64,000 bases of DNA from positions 12,091,736 through 12,155,735 of the forward strand of contig AP025040.1 in NCBI GenBank assembly GCA_036186865.1. The letters run 5' to 3'. Each line of letters opens with the position of its first letter. Position 1 is the stretch's first letter. Both the position numbers and the translations under genes were made by a program. Of this stretch, positions 45,401 to 57,287 are shown piece by piece. The notes under the pieces were generated by a model. The model did not search any database, had not been told where the DNA came from, and saw nothing but the letters and a program-made list of their open reading frames with translations. The stretch comes from Eustoma russellianum. Its lineage: Eukaryota > Streptophyta > Magnoliopsida > Gentianales > Gentianaceae.

Positions 45401-47357
45401 TTAAAGTCAGTTCTACGAATATCATGAAAATCAAGGAAAGATAAGTTCCCTAGATCAATAGGTTTGATCTGCAACTGGTCTTGCAGGAAACACAATCCAC
45501 CATCCCCATCTAAATCTTCACTTTCCTTGGAGAGTATTTCGTCCAGAATCTCATTGATTTTATTCTCTTTAATGGTTACTGATCCTGTTCATTCAGTAGC
45601 ATTAGTCAGGAAACAACTGCATCCAGAGACTCAGAAACTTACACTAGAGGTAATATAATGGAAAGTCTTGCCCTTGTATTGAATAACAAACTGGTAGAAT
45701 ATATTTAAGAGAATTCAGTCACCTTCTACATCAATTTCCTCCTGATAATCCACAGTCTTGGTTCTCTGATTCAATTCATCATAACTTTGTGAATGCAGAA
45801 CATCCCCCGGCAGCCCTTGAGAGGACATATGCAAGTCATCACCCTCGGGAACGGAAGATGAATACCGATGCTTATAACTGGCTGACTTCCTGGATTATGA
45901 GCATTTCATTAAGTGGAAAGCATTCAAAACATTATAAAGTAATCGCTACATATTGAACAGAAAGACTTCTAGAATAGGACATGACATCAGCAAGCATACC
46001 CAAGAATCCCAGGTCGGCGTTTACGCATGTTCATGGATGTACTACAATTGTCTGAATGAGGTGCACCTTCACCCTTTTGCATCAGTATCTCTTTCCTCAC
46101 ATCTGTCCAACGATATGACGGATGATTAAACAAGACAACTAATTAGAGGAATGTGGGAAAAAAGATCGACAAATGAAAAAAATGGGATAATCAAAGCCAA
46201 AAACTGGAAATAAAAAAAAAAAAAAAAAAAGCGGAAGACATAATTTACTCTCAAGTTTTTCATAAGCAGAGAAAAATTCTGCAGGATCTTGTAGTTGACC
46301 AATGTCAAAACTTGGCTCCAAATTCTCAGGAAGTTGACTGTGGGACACATCAAATAATCAACCAAGAGTCATTCAGTGTAATTCTTACTCTTACAATACC
46401 AAGACTTGCTAACCACGCTCTACCTTGTAGCTGGCTTGAGAGAAAATCGAGCTCGCTTTCGACCAAGACCCTGTCTTCTTTCCTGGGGCTTTTGTTTTTC
46501 TTCTAAAGCAACAGCATCCTTATCGATACCCAATGACTCCAAAAACTCTCCTAACTCGGATTTCAGAAGTTCTGGACACCTGTTCATGACAACCTTCGCC
46601 TCATCCAAAGGTCTTTCTGGACTGCTTAACGCCTGACAGTTAACAACCAAAAATGAAATTAGGCCTTGAAAAATCATCAGCTAGACGACTTAGCTAAAAT
46701 CTAAGACAAAAAAAACCACTCCCATAAGAACAAGGAAAAAAGAAGCTATCCAGATATCAAATAGCTCAGACACAAAAATGCGAAAACAACAGCAGACTAT
46801 GCTGTTTCTCCGCCTAAAGCAATAGATTCCCAAATAAATCAATAGCTCAGATTAAAATGAGAGACAAACCGCAAGCTATGCTGTTTATCCACTTCAAACG
46901 ATGCATTCGAGGAAACTGATTGACATCTCACATAAAATGTGAAAACAACTACAAATTATGCTATTTCTCCACTTCAAACAAAGCATTCCCGGAAGCTGAT
47001 TGCTGAAATAACTCAGAGAAAAATGTGAAAACAAGCACAAACTAAGCTATTTATCCACTCCAAACGATGCATTCCAGAAAATTGAACAATGAAATGCAAC
47101 ACAAACTATGCTGTTTCTACAATTCAAAAGATGAACTCTTGATAACTAATTGATGTATAGCATGAAAGAAAAAAGCTCAAGAGCTATAAGCAGGTGAATA
47201 CCATGGATTTAATGAAATTGTGAACTGAATCAAGGTCGTTGGGGTCAGAAGGGAACGGAGCATCAGTGGATGCCCTAATTGTTCGAGGAAGTAGCGAAAT
47301 TCCAGATAAGGCGTGGAGAGGATCCACAGGATCGGAAACTCGAGGTTCTCCTGCCAT
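42403..47357 (-). CDS. CENPC: Centromere protein C (CENP-C), complete, 12 coding exons, 700 residues
   Basis: CENP-C is an inner-kinetochore protein that binds centromeric CENH3 nucleosomes and links them to the outer kinetochore. Coding exons in transcript order: 47357-47202, 46632-46424, 46337-46249, 46102-46000, 45889-45723, 45584-44812, 44734-44636, 44530-44416, 43460-43375, 43078-43000, 42907-42800, 42521-42403. All introns are GT-AG, all phases join, and the total is 2103 nt. Plant-specific blocks are visible: [16 protein letters not shown] (residues about 15-30), [14 protein letters not shown] (110s), [19 protein letters not shown] and [13 protein letters not shown]. The CENPC motif [14 protein letters not shown] lies at about 636-649, and the protein ends [16 protein letters not shown]. 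Length matches the Arabidopsis protein (about 705). The ATG at 47357 is the first ATG of the open frame. I see no break. The middle is poorly conserved, as usual, so small exon errors there are possible. Confidence 0.95.
46785..47165. repeat. Diverged minisatellite in CENP-C intron 1
   Basis: Five units around GCTGTTTCTCCACTTCAAAC recur at 46801, 46880, 46960, 47046 and 47110 (spacing 64-86 bases). The units carry indels, so the array is old. Confidence 0.75.
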
Positions 47358-47782
47358 AATTGTACCGCCGGAGTGCCTCAAATTCTTGCACTAATTCAGT
47401 TTTCAGTTTGATTCAGCAATCACTACAGATGAGTTTTCGTCTCTGAGTACTTCGTGTAGCCCAACGAGTACATGAGATACAGAGTTTCTGATTATTTTTC
47501 CCCCCAAACGGGCGGGATTTTGACGAAGGGAACACGGAAAATAAAGTCCACTGCAAAGGAGTTCTTCCGTCGCAAAGGCCGATTTGGTATATTTTGCACA
47601 TATTTTTTATACAACATAAAAAATAATACGGAACATACAGTATTTATACAAAAACATATAAGATCAAGATGTCATTTTACGGAATACAAATTTTTCCAGC
47701 CACACAGGGATATCTTGTTATTATAGATTATGGGATTCGTGGTTTTTTTTTAAAAGAAAAAAAACTTATGGAATAACCAAAA
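47358..47782. other. CENP-C 5' flank / putative promoter region
   Basis: The 425 bases between the CENP-C start codon and a gypsy LTR fragment must contain the 5' UTR and core promoter, unless there is an upstream non-coding exon. No unambiguous TATA box was assigned. AT-rich runs lie at 47600-47760. Confidence 0.4.
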
Positions 47783-49930
47783 TGTAGTCCCGCTCCCGAA
47801 CCCTAGCGTCGGGAACGGTGCACCCGCCGTAGTCTACTACGAGAATTACGAGACGTCATTCAAACTTCCTACACGTCAGAAATAATGTAGAAATTTTTTT
47901 CACGTAAACGATAATTAAAAAGTCAGACTCAATTTATAAATAATCACAATACGAAAACAAATGAAATGTTTATGGCTGACGAAACCCGACATGTCAATCG
48001 AAATTCTAAAAGTCCGGTAAAAAAATGAGATAACTATAAAATCCATCAAATCCCCGAAATGTCTCGCAAAGCTCACTCGCCCAAGCTCGCGCAGTCTGAC
48101 TCGTCCTCTATGAAAATATAATCATATCCAGGCTCACAATGTGGAAGAATAACTAGGGGTGAGTGATTGGAAAATCACTCGTAGGTTATCCATCTTTTCT
48201 CAGAAAGGAATCATACTTACAATAAATAAACAAATACATAGAGCAATTAACACATACCTGATCCGATCGCAAAGTAAGTATAACACTAAGCAAATAACAT
48301 ATATCCGATCCGACTTGCAAAGTAAGTATGACATTAAGCGAATATCACATATCCGATTCGACTTGCAAAGTAAGTATACAATAAACAAATATAACATCGT
48401 CACATATCCAAATGCAATGTGCAACTTCATGATACATGCTCATTCATACTACCGTGTCATACACCCAATCGCATCAAATCACACGTTATGCTCTTTCTAT
48501 CCATGTATGCAATGCATGTCACAGGGTTCTATCACACGCTTCGTATCGTGAAGTCACTCGCTCCGAAGGGATGCACGTGCCGTGAATGATGCACATTTCC
48601 ACACTTCCGTTTGTCCTATGTTGCATGCTCCGTTCTATATTGCGTATTACCTATATTGCGTGGGTTCATTACTTTAATTGATCTTCTACCGTTATTTTAT
48701 CTTTATAGACTTTATTTTAGGTTTCTACACTTTATTTTATTTTTTTTAGGCTTTCAATCACTTCATTCTTTTATTTATTCATTTTTATCTTGCAATACTA
48801 TTTTTTTTTCTTACTTTAATTTCTTCTTCTTCTTCTCCTTTTTTCATTTTATTTTAGTTTATTAGTGGGTTTCTAAATCTCTTCGTTATTAAATAATATT
48901 AATATTAAATTAATTATTTTTTATTTTTTTGGCTCACTGCCCTTTTTTCCTTAACTTTAAATATTGAAAATTTCAAAAAAAAATATTGTTAGCCATCACT
49001 TATATTTTTTCTAGCTTCTATTAATTTTTCCGTGACTTTATAATATTTTTCCTTATCTTTCTCTATTTTTCCTAGTTATTTTAATTATTTAAAATAATAT
49101 AACTTCATAATTAGGTGAAAATATTTTATTTTTAGCATTTTATTTTTTTAGAATTTAATTATAATTTTTTGAAATTAATTTTGTATTTTTTAGAATTTAA
49201 ACTAATTTTAATTAATTAATTATTATTTATTTATTTTCAGAAATTAAATTTTTTTCCTGCAAGCCTGCTAGATCAGCCCTGCAACCGGGTCAGGCTGACC
49301 CGCTGACCTGGATTTTCTTTTTTCTTATTTTTTTCAATTAAATCCTATTTTCTTTTAACCTTAATAAAATCTTCATTTTAACTCCGAATTGACCCAAACC
49401 AATTGCATTTGACTCCGTTTAATGAGACGCACACAATGGTACTGGACATGTAAGTGTGTGTCTGGCACGCACCGTCAGGGGCCGCGCGTGAGCCCTATGC
49501 GTCACCCCTGAAACACGCGGATGAGCCACACGCGCCGCCTTCCAGGCCCAATTTTTGATTTCCAGGTGAATTCCGACCTAATTTCTAGGCTATGTGACCT
49601 ATTTCTAAAGCTATTCATGCAATTTTTCAATTTTTCGCAGAAAATCGAGTATTTTTAATAAAATTCAGATCGCACGAAAAACACCATTGCGCACACATAT
49701 TTTTACACATACCAACAGCATATAAAACATGCACACAAAATAGCACAGAAAATTTATTGCGAGTGCGGGCAATCTGAAAAGAGGGGAAGGTAACCTACCT
49801 TTTTGACAGATTAATTTACTACGCGTAATCTTGCTTCTTCTCCTCCTAGACTTGGTTGCCTTGTGCTTGTTTGGGAGATTGAATATCATTATTTTTCCCC
49901 TCAAGGGCTGCCAATTCTAGGACTAGGTTT
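47783..49930 (-). mobile_element. Diverged gypsy LTR (solo or truncated), related to the young gypsy LTRs
   Basis: Starts TGTAGTCCCGCTCCCGAACC, matching the 30662 LTR start TGTAGCGCCCCGCTCCCG. Similarity continues in order: the CACCCGCCGTA block, GTAGAAATTTTTTTC, GGGGTGAGTGA-like sequence, CGTCAGGGGCCGCGCGTG near 49472 and the AACCTACCT block near 49790. An internal repeat around CGACTTGCAAAGTAAGTAT lies at 48255-48400. The far end is not clear; no CATAACA terminus was found. No internal domain or second LTR is nearby. Confidence 0.8.
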
Positions 49931-50639
49931 ATTTATTTATTTTTTTCTTTTGTGAGGATTGGGGACAATAGCGATTGAGGAAGGGAGAAAGGGAGGGGGT
50001 CGGCTGCTTGCTGATGGCGTTGGGGGAAGAAAAAAAGTGTCGTTTGATGGGAGAAGTAAAAAATAGATAGAGTTTGATTTTTGGGGTGTGACTAACTGCT
50101 GATTTTGTTCTTCTAGGTTACGACCCTCACGAAATCGAAAAGGTAAGCTTGTCACCTCACCCAACAGATCACTCTGGCACTGGGTTTCATTCTTCTCTAT
50201 CCTCGTAAATGTCTCTCTTCTGTATTACAATCCTCAAAGGTAAGCTTCTTCTCTTTTCATCTCTTTTCTTCGTTTCTATTTTGCCCTAATTTCTTTTCCG
50301 AATTGTCTTACCTCATTTATTTTTCACGCTACTTGCGGAACTTTTTTGTTTTTGAAACTATTAAGTCATCGAGTTAGCGTTCTGTTTGTGCGAATCTGTT
50401 TCAGAGTGAGTAATGTTTGATTGATGTTATTGATAGTCATTGATTAGACTAGTTGTTACTTTCTTTGTTCACATTTGTTGTGCAACACCTTCAGCATATG
50501 CACATAAGGTGTTTGAAGAGAGTTCCAAAAGGATCTGTGCTTAATAGATGCGGATAGTATTGTGTTATTGAAATACATGATCTTAGTTTTAATTTAGTTA
50601 TAATCATTGATAGAAGGAGTAATGATTTTTATGAGAGAC
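49931..50639. other. Gene-free stretch before the RTE LINE
   Basis: Purine-rich and T-rich tracts. A repeated AAAGGTAAGCTT sits near 50140 and 50238. It may include the decayed 5' UTR of the RTE element. No coding region is supported. Confidence 0.4.
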
Positions 50640-53600
50640 CATGTCTAAGGAAGAGGGGCGTAGTTAAGGAGAAGGAAAAGAAGGATAGTTTACGTATAGC
50701 CTCTTGGAATGTAGGAACTCTAAGTGGTAAATTGTTAGAGATAGTAGATGTATTTAAGAGACGTAGGATTTATGTAGCATGTCTACAAGAGACTAGGTGG
50801 AAGGGGAATAAAGGTAAAGAGTGTAATGGATATAAGTTGCTCTACACGGGGTCCGATGGGACCAAGAATGGGGTAGGATTTCTAGTAAAGTTAGAAGTAT
50901 ACACGAACGTGATCAATGTGATAAGATATAACGATAGACTTATGGTACTGAAGTTAGTATTAAACAAGGAGGTGGTGGCAGTAGTTTGCGCCTATGCACC
51001 CCAAGTGGGACTAGGAGACCAAGAGAAGAAAGAGTTCTGGATCGCTTAGATGAAGTGTTGAGGACAATGCCTAGAGAAGAACGAATCTGTATAGGAGGTG
51101 ATTTTAATGGACACATTGGAAAGGATACCGATGGTTTTCAGTCGGCACATGGCGGGTTTGGCTATCGAGATAGAAACGAGCAGGGTAAGGATCTGCTAGA
51201 CCTTGCAGTAGCCCACGGCCTAGGTATTATAAACTCATTCTTTACGAAAAAGGAAGCCCATTTGATCACTTTTAGCAGTGGAAGACGTAACACGCAGATC
51301 GACTATTTTCTGATGAGACGTGAAGACCGGTAGTTGTGGAGGGACAGCAAGGTTATACCAGGTGAGACAGCAGTGACGCAACACTGTTTACTATTTGTAG
51401 TTATAGCCTTGAGCCAAAAGTTGAGCACGAAGGTTAGAAAATTACCATCCAAGATTTGATGAGGAAGTTTGAAGGACGAAAAAATTAACATATTTAGAGA
51501 CAAGGTCATCTCGACGACATCAGATCCACTAGTTGAAGACACAAATCAGATGTGGGAGGCTATGGCAGCTACCATCATTCACGCGGCAAGGAAAACTCTT
51601 GGGGTAACAACAGGAAAGACAACCGCACAAAAAGAGTCGTGGTTGTGGAACGAGAATGTGCAACGAAAAATAAGAAATAAGCAAAAGAGTTTTAAAGAGG
51701 TGTTAAGCTGCACAGACGGAGAGGAGAAAGTGAGAGTGAAGGGGAACTACAAAATCGCTAAGAAGGAGGAGAAGAAGGCAGTGACGGAGGCAAAGAACGC
51801 AGTCTATAAAAGGATTTACGAAAAATTAGAAACAAAAGACGGAGAGCGTGATATGTTCAAGATTGCCAAAGTTAGAGATAGAAAGAGGCAAGATCTAGGC
51901 GTCATGAAGTTTATAAAAGGAGAAGATGGACATGTTTTAGTCAACGAACAAGACATTAAGGGGCAATGACAAACATACTTTCACAACCTCTTTAACAGCG
52001 TAAGAATCGACTACGAAGAAAGAGAAAACATCACTACCCAAAAACGACAACGTAATACCTGCGAGTATCGTAGCATCACACAAGGAGAGGTGAAGATAGC
52101 ACTTAAGAAGATGGGAAGAGCTAAGGCAATTGGATTGGATAACATACCCATTGAGGCGTGGAAGTGTTTGGGAGAGGAAGGGGTCCAATGGCTAATTATT
52201 CTGTTCAACCTTATTTTCAAAACAGGAAAAATGCCAGATGAGTGGAGAAGGAGCGTAGTTGTCCCTCTGTATAAGAAAAAAGGAGACGCGCAGTATTGTG
52301 GAAATTATAGGGGGATTAAATTGCTAAGTCATACTATGAAGTTGTGGGAGAGAGTAATCGACACTAGAATTTTAGGGGAGAAACTCAAGTTACGGTAATT
52401 CAATTTGGTTTTATGCCAGGACGGTCAACTACGGAAGCAATACACATTTTAAGGAGATTGATGAGAAGTACAGGGAGAAGAAGCGCGATCTACATATGAT
52501 TTTCGTCGATCTTGAAAAAACGTATGATAGTGTGCCACACAAACTGATATGAGATAGTCTGGATGCAAGAGGGGTTCATATGAAGTATATAGACATAATC
52601 AGGGATATGTATGTTAGGACGAAAACAACCGTTCATATGTCTGCAGGGAATACAGACTTCTTTCCAGTGGAGGTAGGCCTCCATCACGGGTCCACTTTGA
52701 GCCCATTCCTTTTTACAGTTGTCTTAGATGAGTTGTCAAAGTCGATCCAAGAGACAGTTCCATGGTGTATGCTTTTTGCTGATAATATTGTATTAGTCGC
52801 GGAAAGTAGATATAAACTGAGTATGTGATTAGAGGAGTGGCAAGGTGCTCTAGAGAGAAAATGCCTAAGTATTAGTCGTTCCAAGACTGAGTACATGCAC
52901 TGTGACTTCAGCAGCACGGACAACGATGAGAACAGCCAACTTACTATCGAGGGTCAAGTGGTCCCAAAGGTAAATAAGTTCAAGTACCTAGGATCATTTG
53001 TACAGAAAAATGGGGACATAGAGAGTGACGTAGCACACCGAGTGCAGGCAGGTTGGTGTAAGTGGATGGCGGCCTCAGGAGTGATGTGTGACAAGAATTT
53101 TCCAATTAAATTAAAAGGAAAATTTTATAGGGTGGTAGTGCGGCCGACATTGTTATACGAAACAGACTGCTGGGCCATCAAGAGGACACAGTCACAGAAG
53201 ATGAAAGTGGTAGAGATGAAGATGCTGAGGTGAATGTGTGGGCATACAAGGCTAGACAAGATAAGAAATGAGGTGTACATAGAAAGGTTAGGGGTGACTA
53301 GTGTAACAGATAAGATAAGAGGGAAGACTGAGATGGTTTGGGCATGTCAAGAGGAGACAGACAACATCGTCTGTCAGAGCAATTGAAAGCCTCACTGTAG
53401 AAGGGAAGAAGAGTAAAGACATGCCAAAACTGACGTGGGATGAACATATTATGCATGACTTACTAGAGTTGCACATTTCTAAGGACATGGTCCAAGATAC
53501 GAGTTCATGGAGACAGAGGATTAAGGTTAATGAGGGGTAGACAGGATATAGGACACCTTAGAGGATACTTAGAGGATTAGATAGTATTTACACTTTAATT

Positions 53601-53895
53601 TGACTTTGTATATTTTATTTCGGTCCTTTTCTTTCAATTATTTGTGCATGTTCACCATTATGACTATTTTAATATCGGAAGAATGTTGTATATGTTTAAT
53701 AAAATAACTTCACTAGTACATATTCCTATTATTATTATATATGTGCACACATATAGAGTCGGGGGTCTCACTAGAAGGAAACTCTCTATCCTTTGGGATG
53801 GAGGTACTATTTGACTGCCTCTCACCCTCCACAGACCCTAACGATAGCTTGTGCTATCGTTGGGATATACTGGGTATGATTGATTGATTAATATG
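50640..53895 (+). pseudogene. RTE-clade LINE, broken single-ORF polyprotein
   Basis: Open pieces in changing frames encode an RTE endonuclease followed by RT. 50700-51330 has SWNVGTL, CLQETRW, AYAPQVG, GGDFNGHIGKD and QIDYF. 51469-51969 is the linker. 52090-52398 has the RT start (KMGRAKAIGLDNIPIEAWK). 52400-52830 has FMPGRST-like, DLEK and FADN blocks. 52895-53233 has the NKFKYLGS and C-terminal blocks. At 52775-52786 the catalytic FADD is FADN, losing one metal-binding aspartate. Several stops are present. The 3' end carries TGATTGATTGATT as expected of plant RTE tails. The 5' boundary is uncertain. Confidence 0.88.
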
Positions 53896-54014
53896 TTGAC
53901 GGGGCATAACACAAAACCTGTAATGTTGGGATGTTATACATAAGTCAATCCGCACAGCCTGCATTCTTTTATAAATTTTTTTATAGGTTCTTATACTATA
54001 CCATAGGTTTTAAT

Positions 54015-54565
54015 TATGGGTGCAAGTAAACCAATCAGTTTGTTAGTGGATCGAGTTTGGCTCGGGTCTTTTCTTGATTAGATCAACAAAATAATACTCG
54101 AGATTGAACTCGGTTCGACTCGGTTAATTAGCAAGCAATGTTGAGCATATTAATACTCGAATTATTAGCTCGTAAACAAGCTCAAATTTAAAATATATGT
54201 AAACTTTATGTATGATTTTATGATATACTAGTTCTTCGGTTGATAAGAGAATAAACTAAATAAGATAACTATTAATCATTCAAATAGTAATAGTTTTTTC
54301 ATGTAAAAAGTAATAATAATTCAATAATATGAGTTAGAAATGAATCTTTTTTACTTATATATACTACTTTCAAATAAAAAAGCTATTTTCATTATGCTCG
54401 AATAAGTTTGAATTTTGATCAAATTCGGCTAAGAGGGAAGGTGTTCGAACACGAACGTAAGATCAAAGAGAAAATAGAAATCGTTTTCGAGTTCAAGTTT
54501 GAAAAAATTTAAAATTACTAGACTCGATAAGTGAATGCTCGACTCGGTTCGGCATTGCACCCCTA
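54015..54565. mobile_element. Non-autonomous hAT element, 551 bp
   Basis: Starts TATGGGTGCAAG and ends GCATTGCACCCCTA. Exact 8-bp duplications GTTTTAAT flank it at 54007-54014 and 54566-54573. Subterminal GGCTCGGGTC and GACTCGGTTCGG motifs are repeated. The centre is AT-rich and does not encode transposase. Confidence 0.92.
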
Positions 54566-54942
54566 GTTTTAATAGTAAAATAGTGGTATACAATATTAAC
54601 CGAACGTATAACAACGATATGTCTTGTACCCTGTTTATATTCAATTTTCTTAGGATGTTTATAATCATTTTAAAGGAGCATTTTGTTTTTGACTTCCCCC
54701 CTCCTTTTTAGGTTAATTATTTCTCCAGTCTATTGTAATAGTTCAATTAATTGTTATTCCATTTATTGATGGAATTGTATATACCAATGTAAGTTCCCTC
54801 TTGTTTAGAAAAAAATAATAATAAGAAGAAGACGAAAAGAGGAGGTAGGTTGATGATCAATTACATTTCTTGTGTTTCATAAATATTTCTCTCTGATTGC
54901 TTCACTTGTTCATAAACCTTCTCCTCCCAAGATCAAGATTTT

Positions 54943-55220
54943 TTTGATGGGTTGCCCCGAGGTATCCTCCCAGCCGAAAGCCAGAAGAGCCAGAAGACTA
55001 ATCCTCCGTCTCTGCGGTCAGCATACAAAGTGGTAGGAGACTGGCCAAATGGTTTGCCCTATTCACATGAGTGGTTTCCTCCGTCTCTGCGGTCAGCATA
55101 CAAAGTGATAGGAGACTGGCCAAATGGTTTGCCCTATTCACATGAGTGGGGATCGAACCCCCAACCACATGCTTAAAAGACGAGGTGCTGAACCACCACG
55201 TCAACCATGTTGGTTCAAGG
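54943..55220 (-). mobile_element. tRNA-headed SINE with internal 75-bp duplication
   Basis: On the minus strand the head has a box-A-like GTGGTGGTTCAGCACC and a box B GGGGGTTCGATCCCC. The body ends in an A-run (CATCAAAAAAA). Direct repeats TCAAGATTTT at 54933-54942 and 55221-55230 are the target-site duplication. Inside, a 75-bp segment occurs twice in tandem (55002-55076 and 55077-55151) with one or two differences. Confidence 0.88.
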
Positions 55221-55230
55221 TCAAGATTTT

Positions 55231-55629
55231 CAATGTCCAATAATACAGCTTGCTAATCCAAAATGCAAGAAACGCACCGAAATCTTCATGGGCAGCATTA
55301 ACGTTTATCATTAACATGCATGCTTTGAAATGAACTTTCATTGTTAGTTTGTTCAAGATGTTTTCTGTTTTAGCTAGCCACGATCATCCGGCATAAATAC
55401 ATATTTTCTTTATCTGAAAAATATTGTTCCAGCCACTTTAGTACGCTGGTGGGAAGAACTTTTTCTTTGTACAAAACGATTTTGCACTTTTTCTCTCTCT
55501 TTTTATTTTATTTTTTATATACATGATTATGACTATTTTAAAAGCGAAAACTTTTTTACTTTTTACTAAATCCATTCACTAATACATTAACATATTATAT
55601 TCTATTATTGTGTCATCTATACAGTTATA
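55231..55629. other. Gene-free stretch
   Basis: No coding region, RNA gene or repeat boundary recognised. Confidence 0.5.
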
Positions 55630-55634
55630 TATAG

Positions 55635-55765
55635 TTTTGAGGATCTCAGTAAAAGCAAGCTCTCTATCCTTTCGAATTGAGGTATTTTTCGTTTGTCTCT
55701 TATCATTTTCAGACCCTAGCGATAGACTTTGCCGTTATTGAAATATACTTGATATGATTGTTGTT
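55635..55765 (+). mobile_element. RTE LINE 3' tail fragment, copy 1
   Basis: Matches the 3' UTR of the RTE element: CTCTCTATCCTTT, CAGACCCTAGCGATAG and GAAATATACTTGATATGATTG. No coding part is present. Confidence 0.7.
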
Positions 55766-55797
55766 ATAATTTCTCTACATATGTTATATGCATCTCT

Positions 55798-55925
55798 TTC
55801 AGATCTCAGTAAAAGCAAGCTCTCTATCTTTTCAGTTGGAGGTATTGTTTGCATGCTTTTCATCCTTTTCAGACTTTAGCGATAGCTTTTGCTGTTATTG
55901 AAATATACTAGGTATAATTATTTTT
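55798..55925 (+). mobile_element. RTE LINE 3' tail fragment, copy 2
   Basis: A second, direct copy of the same tail about 165 bases after the first; it shares CTCAGTAAAAGCAAGCTCTC with it. The shared flanking ATTTCTCTACATATGTTATATG suggests local tandem duplication, not two insertions. Confidence 0.7.
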
Positions 55926-56038
55926 GTAATTTCTCTCTATGTGTTATATGTATCTCCTTTCAAATCAATCATCTCTTCCAAATTACGGTGTACCCATTCT
56001 AAGCAATGATATGGATAAACTTTCCCCAAATATTTCAA

Positions 56039-56146
56039 AATACACTACTTATACAATTGACCTTAAATAACATTAAACAACAACTATATCCAAATACACT
56101 ACTTATACAATTGACCTTAAATAACATTAAACAACAACTATATCCA
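56039..56146. repeat. 54-bp tandem duplication
   Basis: A unit containing TACACTACTTATACAATTGA occurs at 56041 and 56095, with the two copies almost identical. It is a recent local duplication. No gene lies nearby. Confidence 0.93.
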
Positions 56147-56764
56147 ATATATTTTAACGATATTAAAAATTACCGTCAGAATCCCAAAATGTTCTTAAAT
56201 AACATGATTAATTCAAAAAAGATAACATGATCAATCGAACAGTCACTCGTGGTTTATGTTATTGTTCAAATCATTGGCATAATGGAATGCTCCTGGCATC
56301 TTTCACGCCACATTCCTCTTTGCAGATAAAGAATCACTATATCAAGAAAAATATTTGTAGAATTCTCGTAAGTGAATTTTTTTTGAATATCAAAATTAAT
56401 CTCTAAATTTAGTCATTCACTTAATAGTCAAAAATTAACGCCACACTTAAAAATCAATAGTCAAAGGATAAACTATTAAAAAACAATAAAAGAAAGAGTA
56501 ATTTTTTATGTACAAAGTGACTTATATAAATATTAAGAATAAAAACAATCTTCTTTTTCTTGTTGGCCAATATTATTAACTCGGTCGTTTTCAAGTTATA
56601 ATTTCATGTGTATAATACTCTAAAAGAAAACATGTATCAACTTCAAGAATGTAAAAATTATTCCCACGTCTTATTTCTTTCACTGAAATTATTCCGACGT
56701 TAATATGACAGTAATTTGTTTCGAAAAGAACATATAACGGTAATGATTACAAAACAATAACACA
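56147..56764. other. Gene-free AT-rich stretch
   Basis: No coding region or element boundary recognised. Confidence 0.5.
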
Positions 56765-56905
56765 TATTTCAGTATATTCCAATAACATCAGAAGCTGTTG
56801 TTAAGATCTGAGAAGAATAAGAAATAGACAAACAATAGACCCATCGCGAAAAATATTGAATTTGTTTCGAATGAAACACGGAACCTAATAACTATAAATG
56901 TTGTT
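56765..56905 (-). mobile_element. RTE LINE 3' tail fragment, minus orientation
   Basis: CAGTATATTCCAATAACATC, then ACAAACAATAGACCCATCG and GAATTTGTTTCGAATGA follow the RTE tail order in reverse. It is strongly diverged. Confidence 0.5.
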
Positions 56906-57287
56906 CAATTATTATTTTTTTAAGTGAAATTCTACCGCCTAGTCTATTTCATTTTTTCGGACCCCGGGTCATAATCTGTCGACCGTTAAAAAGTTACCAT
57001 CTTCCTTTCTTTTTCTAGGAAAAAAAAGGAAAATTATAAGTTTTACACCCCCTGAAGCAACAGAGAGAACAAACTGCTTCGAGTTCACACTTCCAGAAGA
57101 GGCGGAAGCTACCAAGATATTCACCTTTCTGCTAGGGTTCGGTGTTGCATTTGCGTTTTTACAGCTGAATTTGTTGGCATTTTTCGTGATTTTTTGTTCT
57201 CTGGTTTCAATTTTCTATCTGATTTTGGGAAACCCTAGAGAAATAGGTGTGAAATTGGGGGATTTTGAAGAAAGTTCTAGCTGAAGA
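56906..57287 (+). promoter_or_regulatory. Katanin promoter and 5' UTR region (inferred)
   Basis: The 380 bases before the KTN1 start codon. AAGCAACAGAGAGAACAAAC near 57055-57075 would be in the leader. No TATA box was assigned with confidence. A stop (TGA at 57282-57284) lies in frame just upstream of the ATG. Confidence 0.4.

Noticed and set aside
55150..55215. Possible tRNA gene on the minus strand (GGTTCGATCCCC)
   Set aside because: No complete cloverleaf; it is followed by a SINE body, A-tail and target-site duplication.
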